Origin: VGJW01 sp035285595
GTDB lineage: Bacteria > Cyanobacteriota > Sericytochromatia > S15B-MN24 > VGJW01
DNA: 64,000 bases
Assembly (NCBI GenBank): GCA_035285595.1
Contig: JAYKGV010000004.1
Span: forward strand, 1-64,000
Direction: 5' to 3'
Below, in pieces: positions 10,201-17,621 of this stretch. The position numbers and the translations under genes were made by a program. The notes beneath the pieces are model-generated. The model worked only from the letters and a program-made list of their open reading frames with translations. It was not told where the DNA came from and did not search any database. Positions within the stretch are counted from its first letter, which is position 1. Each line of letters starts with the position of its first letter.

Positions 10201-11194
10201 CGGCGCACTCCTCGGACTTGCGGAGGCGGCGTGGCGAGATGGCGAGGCCGACACGGCCTGGGAGCATCTGCAGGAGCTGCTGAGAAGAGAAAGTCGCCAT
10301 CCGCGGGGCCTGGAGCTGTTTTCTACCTTGGCCCGGCATTTCGGAAAGGCCTGCGCCGCCCACGGCGATGCCCGCAATGCCCATCAGTGGTGGCAGTTGG
10401 TCTTGCGGCAGCATCCGCGGGACGTCGAGGCCATCCGCGCCGTGGGCGAGGCTCGCCTGGTGCTGGGGGACCTGCTCGGGGCGGCTGACAGTCTCGAGAA
10501 GGCCGTCGAGCTGGCGCCCGGTGACGTGGCCTTGTGCCATCGCCTGGCGGATATCTACCGCCAGGTCGGGCATCCTCAGCGCGCGGAGGCGGCACTCAAG
10601 AAGGTCGTGGCGGCACAGCCCCGGGACCTCGGATCCTTGAGGGCGCTGGCCCGCATCGCCCGGGAGCGCCAGGAGCCGGGAGATCTTGTCCATTGGGCTC
10701 AGGCCATCCTCGACGTCATCCCCGATGATCCGGTAGCGATGTTCGATCTTGCACAAGCCTATGAGGCCCGTCTCGAAAAGCGGGCTTCGCTCGAGACCTA
10801 TCGGGAGCTGGTGGCAAGCAATCCCCGGCACGCCGAGGGATGGCACGAGCTGGCTCGGCTGCTGCATGACCTGGGTGAGCTCGAGGAGGCCCGTACGGCG
10901 GCCACGAACGCCGTGGTACACGGAGGACAGTCTCGCTTCCACGTGACGCTCGGCCGCATCTGCGCAGGGCAGGGTCAGCAGGATGAAGCGATGGCGGCGT
11001 GGGGCCAGGCCTTGGTTCTTGATCCCGAGGATCCCGAGGCGCTCGCTCGAATGGGCTTCGGCCTGTTGCGGGATGCCCGTACGGAAGAGGCGCGTCCCTT
11101 GCTGGACAAGGCATGGAGCCTGCTGCCTCGCGAGAGCGAGCTTGGCCTGGAAGTGCGGTGTGCCCTCGACTTGATGGGAGAGCCGGTCCGATGA
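4226..11194 (+). CDS. Giant tetratricopeptide-repeat protein
   Basis: A 2322-residue protein built almost entirely of 34-residue TPR helical pairs, enough for roughly 60-68 repeats. Typical repeats read WLALAATLHLAGDAAAAAEQ and ALRALGDLVATAGRTLEAER, many ending in the usual DP/EP turn. No signal peptide, membrane span or enzyme domain is visible, so it is probably a cytoplasmic scaffold. The start is the ATG at 4226, where the repeat pattern begins; the frame is also open upstream but does not look like protein. It diverges from the acyltransferase gene across about 120 bases. Its stop overlaps the next start (ATGA), so the PdxJ-like gene is probably translationally coupled. Confidence 0.92.
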   Translation: MHPEAQAHYQEGLAHRERGYHQAACLAFERAMKADPTADDAWLALAATLHLAGDAAAAAEQYGLLLARRPEDAKLAYNHGVSLAAAGRLGEAEQSFERALRLDPVLVPALESLLWVHHQTGQPQAALGVLHRLVVARPEQEEGWFQLARAYREHGDAERALGTMEGLIRRRPDLLAARLLRVEWLIERDADEAWAELERIREVDPDFVGVQHLAERLVEQGAARAALDGDLAGEARWLERLVPYRARDQVFLGRLVEAAAHAGDRKAEAKWLEALAELRPDDAPLQRRLADLYVLMDLVPRALPYLSRWSASRPDDAEAVLTLARARARSARRGEAIEGLEDFLKRHPRHQEVLLAAAEMCLEEGLLERAEVLARQGLGIREAALAAELLLVRVHQAAGRHEAAWQALQAAADHYPDAPEVRAEGAALCRRFALHPDDAADADAVALLWWERFLVFQPDDLQVQELLASLYGRRGAEGEARRVLERLVTLDPAPRHWLELAAMQLKAGQAEAARSSLESALSGPGRPEEALTRAQAALLLARVLLDLGLPHDALTTLEAHEAAHADAALARELTARSYQTLADLASRKGDLLAVADHLERVVALTSDRVALRALAAARARAGDRLGAEEAWQRVLVQQPQDGEALRALGDLVATAGRTLEAERYYRQALAVDAEDIHALGALADLVWGAGRREEAYRIYEQLMELDTEHVPAVLGFARDALVSGQPLEAWEYARRVLAREPDRHEARDLAREGLRRVAEGEEPATAIAWWQRLVALEPGDLAARRGLWAAYVALGAQSEAVEAATAWLALEPGAGPAALFLAERFRRSGDLATARERLAGALGGGDLKVAVALALVDLELGAVSAARERLESLYLELPDDDSVRMALARARLLDGQGPEAWSLVQDLASADDAARQVAVDAAVAAAESAQVAGQAAAALEWWRKAQRLAPDDVALQRRLMHFHRLSGQLEDAARAARALLAAHPDEVEAALYLGKFLASRGQQDEAALILAPVAREPAAAWMLASTAWQAGRPAEVLSWLEGLGPALQGHPEALLLLARALRATGRLAEAWSVLQRLEAMQPEDPETGTAMAELAREAAGLTLPDADRAIWLHRLLLLRPLEREARAAYAEVLLAMDRPVDAARLYSELARLDQENGQWLIAEAAAQQAAGRHEEARRALAAAREREPEAEGLLLAEARLSTAIQDHQGAFEALESLAREGVLGEEERSLLQHAAMKIAEGARLEGRDVDILTLRTRMGAVTTPSPAFLRLALEAARRLGHATDEAEVLHDLWRQLPAERVLGEAAAKAREALGDWRGALAIREELEQLAADPVEAAENALVAARLATTSGDLEVIRPWLDRLDARRESIEGRPEHEALWWALQIIRRLDVPGLDPSRVDGILDEAWARARERELPESALQTAFVEVLRWQALRFEKLAEPIAARVLWVRISRLVPDDRSAFAAAARLSLSLGHESEALDMLRVLHEDRPDDADTVVVYGRALLSCGRTSEALELWEEHHASHGSATVGCVLAEEALRRGDGHGAWLWACRVLERYPDAAGASELAWQAGRKLAGELAATGRQDAAIGQWVEAVARVPRRPDALQEAIQGLLASGGVEEAGQLLEQLRSLDRDPAVFRRLRMIWLARTGRVDEALELSKDVLEGTAGDPEIELEALLAVGEVCRGAGRIDEGWLIAQRLLDGHGGRPEARRLAGRIARDMAEAADREGDGASALVYRQVQLALAPQDREAVFPLAALHAREGRQAEAEALLRPWLARHPRDEEGWLDLAALMAASQPGEASDLVRSVIERSPELPRAHRALAELLEREGRTSEALEAILAAAAVTEHPDEDWLAAAELAVRHGQDAVAWEHLDKVLTRRPGHARAKDLGSGVCRRLARTAGKEGRKAEAAAHWHALLRVVSQDLEAYRALGALARAERRFDEAEAALGRALSLDPEDPLTLEERAWLDLDRDLVAAARERFAAIVAKGTAPNGALLGLAEAAWRDGEADTAWEHLQELLRRESRHPRGLELFSTLARHFGKACAAHGDARNAHQWWQLVLRQHPRDVEAIRAVGEARLVLGDLLGAADSLEKAVELAPGDVALCHRLADIYRQVGHPQRAEAALKKVVAAQPRDLGSLRALARIARERQEPGDLVHWAQAILDVIPDDPVAMFDLAQAYEARLEKRASLETYRELVASNPRHAEGWHELARLLHDLGELEEARTAATNAVVHGGQSRFHVTLGRICAGQGQQDEAMAAWGQALVLDPEDPEALARMGFGLLRDARTEEARPLLDKAWSLLPRESELGLEVRCALDLMGEPVR

Positions 11195-11973
11195 TTCGCT
11201 TGACGGTGCACCTTGATGTGGCGGTGGCCATGCGCTCTGCCCGCGAGGACCGTGACCCGGATCCCGTCGCCTTGGCCATTCGAGCTGAGTCTGGCGGCGC
11301 AGACTCCGTGAGTCTGCCGCTGGCACCTCAGCAAGGATCGCGGGCCCTGCGCGACTTGCGTTTGCTGAGACCGTTGCTGCGAGGTGCCTTGAACCTCGAA
11401 CTTTCGTCCCGCTCCGAACCAGATGCGGATATTTTCGAGCTGCTTCCGGACCAAGTCACATTGGTACACGCGCCTTTTTCCGAGATGCAAGCTTCACCGC
11501 CGCTGGACCTGACGATTGAGGGCGAGGTCCTGGGGCCGCTCGTGGCAAGATTGCATGCGGCGGGCATGCGCGTGGTGGCGTTCGTCCCGCCTGATCCGGC
11601 TCAGATGGTCGAAGCCGCCCGTCTTGGGCTCGATGGCGTTGAACTGGACACTTCCTCCTATGCGGCTTCGGTGGTACGGCCAGGCTGGACCGTGCCCGAG
11701 GATCGTGCAGCCCTGCTCGAGGGACGCTTCGTTCGCGGGGGCAGTCATCCTGCCCAGCTCCTGGGGCAGTTGGCCTCGGCGGCGACCGTGGCCTCCGACC
11801 ACGGCCTCTCCGTTGCGGCGGGGCGCGGGTTGAGCCGTGCAGCGCTCCCGGCGCTGGCCACCTTGCCTGGCTTGGAAGAGGTGCACGTGGGGCACGCTCT
11901 TTTCGTTCGTGCGCTTGAGATTGGGCTGGAGGAAGCGGTGCGTGAGGTTCGTGGGCTGCTCAGATCGTCCTGA
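11191..11973 (+). CDS. PdxJ-like TIM-barrel protein lacking catalytic residues
   Basis: A 260-residue protein that aligns along its whole length with PdxJ, pyridoxine 5'-phosphate synthase, which condenses 1-deoxyxylulose 5-phosphate with 3-amino-2-oxopropyl phosphate in vitamin B6 synthesis. Matching landmarks are LDVAVAMRSARE...PDPVALAI, ALNLEL (E70 kept), AAGRGLSRAALPAL and EVHVGHALFVRALEIGL. Key residues differ. The family NIDHIATLRNARG motif reads HLDVAVAMRSARE, so its His is V10. The catalytic HLREDRRHI region reads PLAPQQGSR, so its His is P43. The NAGHGL His is R212. PNP synthase activity is therefore doubtful, and a new substrate or regulatory role is more likely. ATGA overlap with the TPR gene; HtpX follows. 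Confidence 0.75.
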   Translation: MIRLTVHLDVAVAMRSAREDRDPDPVALAIRAESGGADSVSLPLAPQQGSRALRDLRLLRPLLRGALNLELSSRSEPDADIFELLPDQVTLVHAPFSEMQASPPLDLTIEGEVLGPLVARLHAAGMRVVAFVPPDPAQMVEAARLGLDGVELDTSSYAASVVRPGWTVPEDRAALLEGRFVRGGSHPAQLLGQLASAATVASDHGLSVAAGRGLSRAALPALATLPGLEEVHVGHALFVRALEIGLEEAVREVRGLLRSS

Positions 11974-12027
11974 ACGCCTCCTCTGAAATCTTTCTGGGCG
12001 CTGCGCCGTCCGTATGGCGGAGACCTC

Positions 12028-12885
12028 GTGATTAATCAGCTGAAGACTTTTTCACTGCTCTTGCTGTTGTCGCTCTTGCTCGTCGCGGGCGGCCGCTGGA
12101 TGGGAGGGCAGGCAGGGGCGTGGCTGGGGCTCGCTTTTGCGGTGACCATGAACGTCGGCTCCTGGTGGTTTTCGGATCGTCTCGTGCTGTCCAGCACAGG
12201 GGCGCGGCCGCTGTCCTCCGCCGAAGCTCCCGGCCTGCACGACATGCTGGGCGAACTGGCTGCCGACGCCGGCCTGCCCACACCTGCTCTTTATATGATT
12301 GAAGAGGATGCGCCGAATGCCTTTGCGACGGGGCGAGATCCGGAACATGCGGTGGTGGCGGTGACGACCGGTCTGCTTCGCGTGTTGCCCCCCGATGCCC
12401 TAAGGGGAGTGTTGGCGCATGAACTGGCTCACGTCCAAAACCGCGACACCCTTGCCATGGCCATCGCTGCCTCGCTCGCTGCTGCCATCGGTGTCCTGGC
12501 CGATGTGGCGCGTTGGGGAGCCCTGCTCGGCGGGGCACAGCAGGACGAAGAAGGGGCTCCGGCTTGGGTGGGACTGGTGCTTGCGTTTCTCTTGCCGCTC
12601 GTGGCTCTGGTGGTGCAGATGGCCGTCTCCCGAACCCGGGAGTACGAGGCGGATGCCGTGGCCGCTCGGCTGACAGGTCAGCCCCTGGCCCTGGCCGAGG
12701 CGCTTGCACGCCTCGAGAGAGGTGCGGAACTTGCGCCGATGACCCATGTGGCCCCTGGCTCGGCCCATCTTTTCATCGTCAATCCCTTGCGCACGGGCGC
12801 ATGGTTCGAGGGACTGTTCCGGACTCATCCGCCGATGACTGAAAGGATCCGTCGTCTCGAACGAATGGCCCTGGAGGCCCGTTGA
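12028..12885 (+). CDS. htpX: HtpX-family membrane zinc metalloprotease
   Basis: A 285-residue M48B protease, the usual HtpX length. HtpX degrades misfolded inner-membrane proteins. Two N-terminal membrane spans (about residues 6-22 and 31-48) are followed by the zinc motif HELAH at 131-135, two further hydrophobic segments (about 145-165 and 178-197) and the third zinc ligand in SRTREYEADAVA. Translation starts at a GTG preceded by GGAG about 8 bases upstream. The gene is 54 bases after the PdxJ-like gene on the same strand and directly abuts the convergent flagellar-type gene. Confidence 0.93.
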   Translation: MINQLKTFSLLLLLSLLLVAGGRWMGGQAGAWLGLAFAVTMNVGSWWFSDRLVLSSTGARPLSSAEAPGLHDMLGELAADAGLPTPALYMIEEDAPNAFATGRDPEHAVVAVTTGLLRVLPPDALRGVLAHELAHVQNRDTLAMAIAASLAAAIGVLADVARWGALLGGAQQDEEGAPAWVGLVLAFLLPLVALVVQMAVSRTREYEADAVAARLTGQPLALAEALARLERGAELAPMTHVAPGSAHLFIVNPLRTGAWFEGLFRTHPPMTERIRRLERMALEAR

Positions 12886-13926
12886 TCACTTGACCAGATT
12901 GATCAGCTGGTCGAGGGACGAGTTGTAGTCGTCCAGCATCTTGGTCAGGTTCTTGTAGACGAAGTTGGCCACGTCCAGCGTGATGTTGCTTTCGCGCTCG
13001 ATGCTGTTGAAGTCCGGTTGTTCCAGACTCTCGCTCTGGACTTCGAGGAAGTCCCCGCCGGCCCCCTTGGCCCTGCGGGCTCCGTAGCTTTCCACCGTGA
13101 TGCCGCCGCGGTTCGCGATGCTGGTCTCGTAAATGGCTCCCCCGAAGGCCGACTCGGAGAGGGTGCTCTGGCTCGGGACTTTCACGATGGCCAAGGCGGA
13201 GTTGTTGTTGAGTGGATTGGCCTTCTCCTGAGGACCCATGGTGAAGGGGTCGCCGGTGAACCCGATGACGCCTCGGATACGGTCCGGCTCCCATTGCAGC
13301 GCGTCCTTGAGAGGATCCGAGCCCGTAGGGCCCTTGAGTATGGCGTCGCGTTGGAAGGCAGTGGAGGTCATCATCCCCGGCTGCACTCCCGGCGGCAGCT
13401 GCTTGACGCGCATGAAACCGGGATTGTCGGGATCGGACTCGATGTCTTCGGCGCGCAAGACATAAAGATTGGTCGAGTTCTTGAGCAGCCACGTTCGGTT
13501 GCCGCCTGTGGCCTTGGCGTTCTTCTGCTCTTCCCACTGGAAATCGCCGTCGCGGGTGAGCAGCACCCGGGCTCCCGGGCGCAGGGATTCGGCGACGGCG
13601 AAGAAATGGCCCTGCGCTCTGTCGCTGATGGCCAGGTTGGCCGTTTTGCCGACTCTCTGGGTCAGGCCGCCCTGCACGAAGTCGATGCCCACGGCGCTGA
13701 TGCGGAGCTCGCTTGGTCCGCCGCGGATACCCACCCGCGAAGCCCTGCCGTTGCCCCCCGCGGCCGCGTCGGAGAAACTCGTCAGGCTCGAGGCCACGTT
13801 CAGCTGGGTGTTCTTCCGGTTGAAGCCCGGAGTGACCGCACCTTGCAGATTGAACAACACGTTCTGGCGAAACCGGTCGATGACCGAGAACGTGTTGATG
13901 AGACCGTATCGAAGATCCGTGCCCAT
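12886..13926 (-). CDS. Flagellar hook/basal-body rod family protein
   Basis: A 346-residue protein of the FlgE/FlgF/FlgG/FlgK type. The N-terminus, ending in NLQGAVTPGFNRKNTQL, matches the rod/hook N-terminal motif (normally NNiaNanTpGykr). The C-terminal helix SNITLDVANFVYKNLTKML matches the Flg_bbr_C heptad motif. Such proteins are exported by the flagellar type III apparatus and polymerise in the rod or hook. The middle domain is too divergent to choose a subtype. The start at 13926 is fixed by GGAGGAG just upstream. No other flagellar gene is nearby, so this is an orphan copy, perhaps a hook-like accessory. The stop abuts the convergent htpX. Confidence 0.78.
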   Translation of the reverse strand: MGTDLRYGLINTFSVIDRFRQNVLFNLQGAVTPGFNRKNTQLNVASSLTSFSDAAAGGNGRASRVGIRGGPSELRISAVGIDFVQGGLTQRVGKTANLAISDRAQGHFFAVAESLRPGARVLLTRDGDFQWEEQKNAKATGGNRTWLLKNSTNLYVLRAEDIESDPDNPGFMRVKQLPPGVQPGMMTSTAFQRDAILKGPTGSDPLKDALQWEPDRIRGVIGFTGDPFTMGPQEKANPLNNNSALAIVKVPSQSTLSESAFGGAIYETSIANRGGITVESYGARRAKGAGGDFLEVQSESLEQPDFNSIERESNITLDVANFVYKNLTKMLDDYNSSLDQLINLVK

Positions 13927-14067
13927 GGAGCTCCTCCGGGCCGCCTGACGGGCATTCCCGGCTGTTACGTACCCGGTTCCACCGTGACCTAACGCACAGC
14001 CTGGAGAGAAGTCTGCCGGCTCCGGCAATTGTTCTCCGTCGGCGGCGCGGTTCCGGCGATCGAGAGG

Positions 14068-16179
14068 TCAGGGCGCGTCGGAGTCCAGCTCGCGCACCAG
14101 CCTGTTGAAGGCATCGGCCACCCAGACGAAACCTGCCCCTCGCGCCGAGGGCACGGCTGCTGTCGGCATCCGCAGGCCCAGATAGGCATCGGTGATGTCC
14201 CGCTTCTCCGTGACGGCGACGAGGACAGGTGCCCAGCGACTGTCCCCCGCGCTGCTTGGAAAGGGCGGGATGGTCATGCGGTACACCGCATTGGCCCCGG
14301 AATCGCAGACGAGGACATCGGCGTCTGCGTTCGCGAGGGTCGAAGCCGTGGCTTGCAGCTGGATGGGATACTCGAGGGAGCGTCCCGAGGGTTGCACGCG
14401 TCTCATTCTTCGCAGGGTGGGTCGGAGCCCGTCTGCAGGCTGGCCCCTGAAGGCCGTCGGACTCTCGAGACGCAGGGCCACCAGACTGCGGTTGTCGGTG
14501 TCGGCCACATAGAGGGTCTGCTGAACCTCGGGACTGCTCCCCCGGGCTTCGTGGACGGCCACATCCATCGGCCCGGATAAGCCGATGCTGACGTTGCCGG
14601 GGATTTCCGGCGGCGCGAGCGCCAAGCCTTGGCCGCGCTTTCCTGTCCCGAGCAGGGTCGTGACATAGCCGACGGGGGAGTTGCCGACGGGTGCATACCG
14701 GACAAGCATTCGAACCCGGTGGTAGCCCGAGTCGGCCACGAAGATACGGGTCGTACTGTCGATTCGGGAGCCTGCCGCCAATCCCCGCGGCAGGGAGATG
14801 CCGGCATTTCCTGCTTCCACCGTGCCGTAGCGATCGACGGCCGTACTGTCGCCGGGCTCGATCTCCTCGGCGGGATTGGCGCTGGCCGAGGCAGCAGGGA
14901 CGGGAGTGGCCGCAGCAGGCAGGTTGCCGCCCAGCATGGTGTAGACGCTGTCCTTCGGGCGTCGATCCTCCGCAGGATCCGCCGAGTTGTCCGGGAACCA
15001 AGCATAGACTCGGTTCCTGCCTGCGTCCGAGATCAGGACCATCCTGCGCCCCGTCAGGGTGTTCCGGATATAGACAGGATCCTCGGTGACAGCCAGGCCC
15101 CAGGGTTCGACAAGTCGAACCTCGCTTGCCTGAAGGCCGCTGCCGTTGACGATCTGGGGCGGAAGGTCCAGCCCCCCCCCGACAACCGTCAGGATGACGT
15201 CCTTGGTCAGGTCGGAGTCGCTGGTGAGGTTGAGGAATCGGACCCTTCCGGCCGCGCTGTCCACATACAGCAGGCCCGTGGCGAACCGTCCGCTGCTGCG
15301 CGGCAGGCGGAAAGGGTGGAGCATGTCCGTGATTCTTCCTACCCGAACCATGGAGGCAGGGACACCGGCGAACTCCGGGAAGGGCGTGGCATCCGGACCG
15401 GGCAGCAGGGACGTCAGCAGGCCATCTTGTCCCACCCCGGCCAAATTCGAGGGGATGGGTTCCGCTCCATACAGGTACTCTCCAGAACTCACCCCGAGGA
15501 GGATGGTGTCCGAGTGGGCGGGGGTGGCCGCGGGTGCAGGTGATGTGGCCAGGACGGCGCGGACGACCCCGTTCCTGGCCGACAGGCGAACGGTGGCCGC
15601 CGTACGAGCCGTCAGTACCCCTGAGGCATTGATGTCTGCCGCTCCCGGCGGGTCGACCTGCCACTGCACGTAGGGCCTGTCGACGAGCTGGCCTGCCGTG
15701 TCCGTGCCGGTCCATGACAGCTGGATCGAATGGCCGGCTTGTGGCAATGAAAGTCGGTCGGTCGCGAGGGTCAGTTGTTGCAAGACCACCAAGGGGGCGG
15801 CACGTGCCGACTCCTGCTGGATCACCTCCACCACGCCCGTCCGGGCTCCTACCGGCACGGTCACGGCCAGCATGTCCACATTGCCTTGCACTCGCCTTGC
15901 GAGGACCTCCCAAAGCGCTTCCAGACCGCCCACTCGAATCCTGGTGCCCGGCAACGCCAGATTCTGGCCCATGAGAGTCAGTCGCGCCCCGGGACCTGCG
16001 TGGGGTGGGTCGACGGTGAAGTCACGCGTACGCGCAGGTTCAGCCTGGAGCGGATCGGCAACTGCGGCGGAGGGAGGCTGCTCCGGAGCCATGGGGGCTC
16101 TGGCCGTCGTGGCGGGCAGCCGACAGGCTGCGAGGGTCAGGCCTCCCAGCAGCAGAAATCGGTACACGGCGCGGCGCAT
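14068..16179 (-). CDS. IPT/TIG and NHL-repeat lipoprotein
   Basis: A 703-residue predicted outer-surface or periplasmic lipoprotein. The signal peptide ends in the lipobox LTLAAC (Cys19), and AAGGAG lies before the ATG. Residues about 52-125 look like an IPT/TIG immunoglobulin-like domain (GPGARLTLMGQNLALPGTRI). Residues about 150-215 resemble a BIG2-like domain (VQWQVDPPGAADINASGVLT). The rest is an NHL/SMP-30-type propeller with blades such as VLISDAGRNRVYAWF, IFVADSGYHRVRMLV, LYVADTDNRSLVALRL and VWVADAFNRLVREL. A binding or surface role is inferred; no catalytic motif is visible. It lies upstream of the flagellar-type gene on the same strand. Confidence 0.82.
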   Translation of the reverse strand: MRRAVYRFLLLGGLTLAACRLPATTARAPMAPEQPPSAAVADPLQAEPARTRDFTVDPPHAGPGARLTLMGQNLALPGTRIRVGGLEALWEVLARRVQGNVDMLAVTVPVGARTGVVEVIQQESARAAPLVVLQQLTLATDRLSLPQAGHSIQLSWTGTDTAGQLVDRPYVQWQVDPPGAADINASGVLTARTAATVRLSARNGVVRAVLATSPAPAATPAHSDTILLGVSSGEYLYGAEPIPSNLAGVGQDGLLTSLLPGPDATPFPEFAGVPASMVRVGRITDMLHPFRLPRSSGRFATGLLYVDSAAGRVRFLNLTSDSDLTKDVILTVVGGGLDLPPQIVNGSGLQASEVRLVEPWGLAVTEDPVYIRNTLTGRRMVLISDAGRNRVYAWFPDNSADPAEDRRPKDSVYTMLGGNLPAAATPVPAASASANPAEEIEPGDSTAVDRYGTVEAGNAGISLPRGLAAGSRIDSTTRIFVADSGYHRVRMLVRYAPVGNSPVGYVTTLLGTGKRGQGLALAPPEIPGNVSIGLSGPMDVAVHEARGSSPEVQQTLYVADTDNRSLVALRLESPTAFRGQPADGLRPTLRRMRRVQPSGRSLEYPIQLQATASTLANADADVLVCDSGANAVYRMTIPPFPSSAGDSRWAPVLVAVTEKRDITDAYLGLRMPTAAVPSARGAGFVWVADAFNRLVRELDSDAP

Positions 16180-16245
16180 GGACTCCTTCTACCCTCGCCC
16201 CAAAGAGGCTAGACCGGGTTAGCGACGACCACACGGGGGTAAGGC

Positions 16246-17139
16246 ATGACCATGCCTTCGCAGCGAGAACCCATGGGCACGCCGGATAACAAGGCCGGGG
16301 TTACCGAACAAGCCAAACTAGACGCCGCCAAGCTCGAGCAGCAAATCCGGGCGACGACGCGCGAGCTCAGGCTGCGGCTCGAATACCTCGATCACCTTGC
16401 CCAGCAGCAGCAGACCGAGCTGGAGCAGCTGAGAAGTCAGCCTTCAGGCCCTCAACGCAACCAGGCCATCTCCCGGATCGAGCAGAAGCTGGGCTTCTAC
16501 CAGATGATCAAGGCGGCGTCCGAGGGCTTGGAAGATGTGCAATCCAAGCAGCCGACTTCGATTGCCCAGGGTCGGACGGACACTTCTCCCTTGCGTGTCA
16601 CCAACCAGGACCTTACCAACATGCGACTCATCGAGGCGCAGTCCATCCTGGCCAGCGCGAAGCTGGCCGTCGAGGATCTCGCGCCCCGGATGCGCATCCT
16701 GGCTGGGGTACTCGGCAAGCCCGGCCGCTACGCTCCGCCGGAGCTGGCCCAGCTCAATCGTCTCAAGGAACGTCTGAAGAATCAGGCTCATCTCCTGCCG
16801 CGCCTGCAGTTGGCCTTGCAGACCTATGACGAGATGGTGGCATCCCTGCCCCAGCTGACCCAGCAGGTCGACGAGGTTCGCAGATTGACGGGGCGAGATG
16901 CCTTGCAGCAACTGCAGACCCTCCGGACCCCGGTCCTTGCCGGAAAGCTCTACCAACTCGAGCGTCTGCCTGCCGAGGTCGCCGGGGATCCTGAATTCTC
17001 CAAACTCTTTCCCGAGCCCCAGCCGATTCGCCTGCCAGTACCTCAGCGTACACCCACGGGACAGTTGCCGGCGCAGGATGCGCGGCCCGCGAAGAAGGGC
17101 GGCGGCTTTCTGGGGCTCTTTGGCTTGGGCCCGAGATAA
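16246..17139 (+). CDS. Hypothetical coiled-coil protein
   Basis: A 297-residue protein that I do not recognise. Residues about 20-75 and 150-210 have heptad patterns rich in Leu, Gln, Glu and Arg (LRLRLEYLDHLAQQQQTEL and neighbouring text), suggesting coiled coils. The C-terminus is a Pro-rich linker followed by Lys-Lys-Gly and a short hydrophobic end, FLGLFGLGPR. It has no signal peptide. Two ATG codons (16246, 16252) could start it, with GGTAAGG just upstream. It is transcribed divergently from the NHL lipoprotein gene and ends at a hairpin shared with the convergent 100-residue gene. Confidence 0.72.
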   Translation: MTMPSQREPMGTPDNKAGVTEQAKLDAAKLEQQIRATTRELRLRLEYLDHLAQQQQTELEQLRSQPSGPQRNQAISRIEQKLGFYQMIKAASEGLEDVQSKQPTSIAQGRTDTSPLRVTNQDLTNMRLIEAQSILASAKLAVEDLAPRMRILAGVLGKPGRYAPPELAQLNRLKERLKNQAHLLPRLQLALQTYDEMVASLPQLTQQVDEVRRLTGRDALQQLQTLRTPVLAGKLYQLERLPAEVAGDPEFSKLFPEPQPIRLPVPQRTPTGQLPAQDARPAKKGGGFLGLFGLGPR

Positions 17140-17215
17140 GCGTATCGGGGTCGGCCCCGAGACCGGACGAAGCGGGTTTCTGTCGGGTAGGTGAGATTGT
17201 CACCCAAAGCATCAA

Positions 17216-17240
17216 CCCCCTGCGCGCACGTTGCAGGGGG
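17216..17240. terminator. Hairpin between convergent genes
   Basis: A perfect 8-bp stem, CCCCCTGC pairing with GCAGGGGG around a 9-base loop, lies between the coiled-coil gene and the convergent 100-residue gene. There is no strong U tract on either side, so it may be a bidirectional terminator of modest strength or a transcript-stabilising hairpin. Confidence 0.55.
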
Positions 17241-17263
17241 CTGATTGTCAGAGGCTCGGCAGG

Positions 17264-17566
17264 TCAGGCTTCGCCAAACACGGCGCGGCTCGCTTTGGCC
17301 ACCAGATTCATGAGCTGGTCGAAGAGCTTCTCGAAGGCCTCGGCGTTTTCAATCTTCTGTAGGCGCTCTTTCTTGGCGCCGGAGGAGAAGACTTCTTTGG
17401 TGCGCTGCCACATCCCGGGGTTTTCGGCCTTGAACTTGTCTTCACCCAGCGCCTTGCGGGCCAGATTGACCTCCTGGGCAATGGCGCCGAAATCGAAAGA
17501 AGGGGGTTCGACCTTCACGGGAGCCGCCGTCGGTGCCAAAGGCGTGTTGGCTTTAATCATGCTCAT
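17264..17566 (-). CDS. Small hypothetical protein, 100 aa
   Basis: A 100-residue protein of unknown function. The ATG at 17566 has GGAGAGGTAGG just upstream, a clear ribosome binding site that sets the start. The first 25 residues are Pro/Ala-rich (LAPTAAPVKVEPP). The remainder is charged, helical and Lys-rich, ending FEKLFDQLMNLVAKASRAVF. No signal peptide or cysteine is present. The gene follows queG on the same strand with a short gap, and is likely co-transcribed with it or driven from that gap. Confidence 0.72.
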   Translation of the reverse strand: MSMIKANTPLAPTAAPVKVEPPSFDFGAIAQEVNLARKALGEDKFKAENPGMWQRTKEVFSSGAKKERLQKIENAEAFEKLFDQLMNLVAKASRAVFGEA

Positions 17567-17621
17567 GGTGAACCTACCTCTCCTCATGTTTGTACCGGAA
17601 TCATCGGTCGTCTTGTCCGAT

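Noticed and set aside
8577..10208. 543-codon antisense frame within the TPR gene
   Set aside because: Composition (Pro/Arg-rich) and position opposite an uninterrupted TPR solenoid mark it as a shadow of high-GC coding DNA.
12779..15913. Very long minus-strand frame of about 1044 codons over the flagellar-type and NHL genes
   Set aside because: It is out of frame with two well-supported genes and its protein is low-complexity, Arg/Gly/Pro-rich. It is a GC-bias shadow frame.
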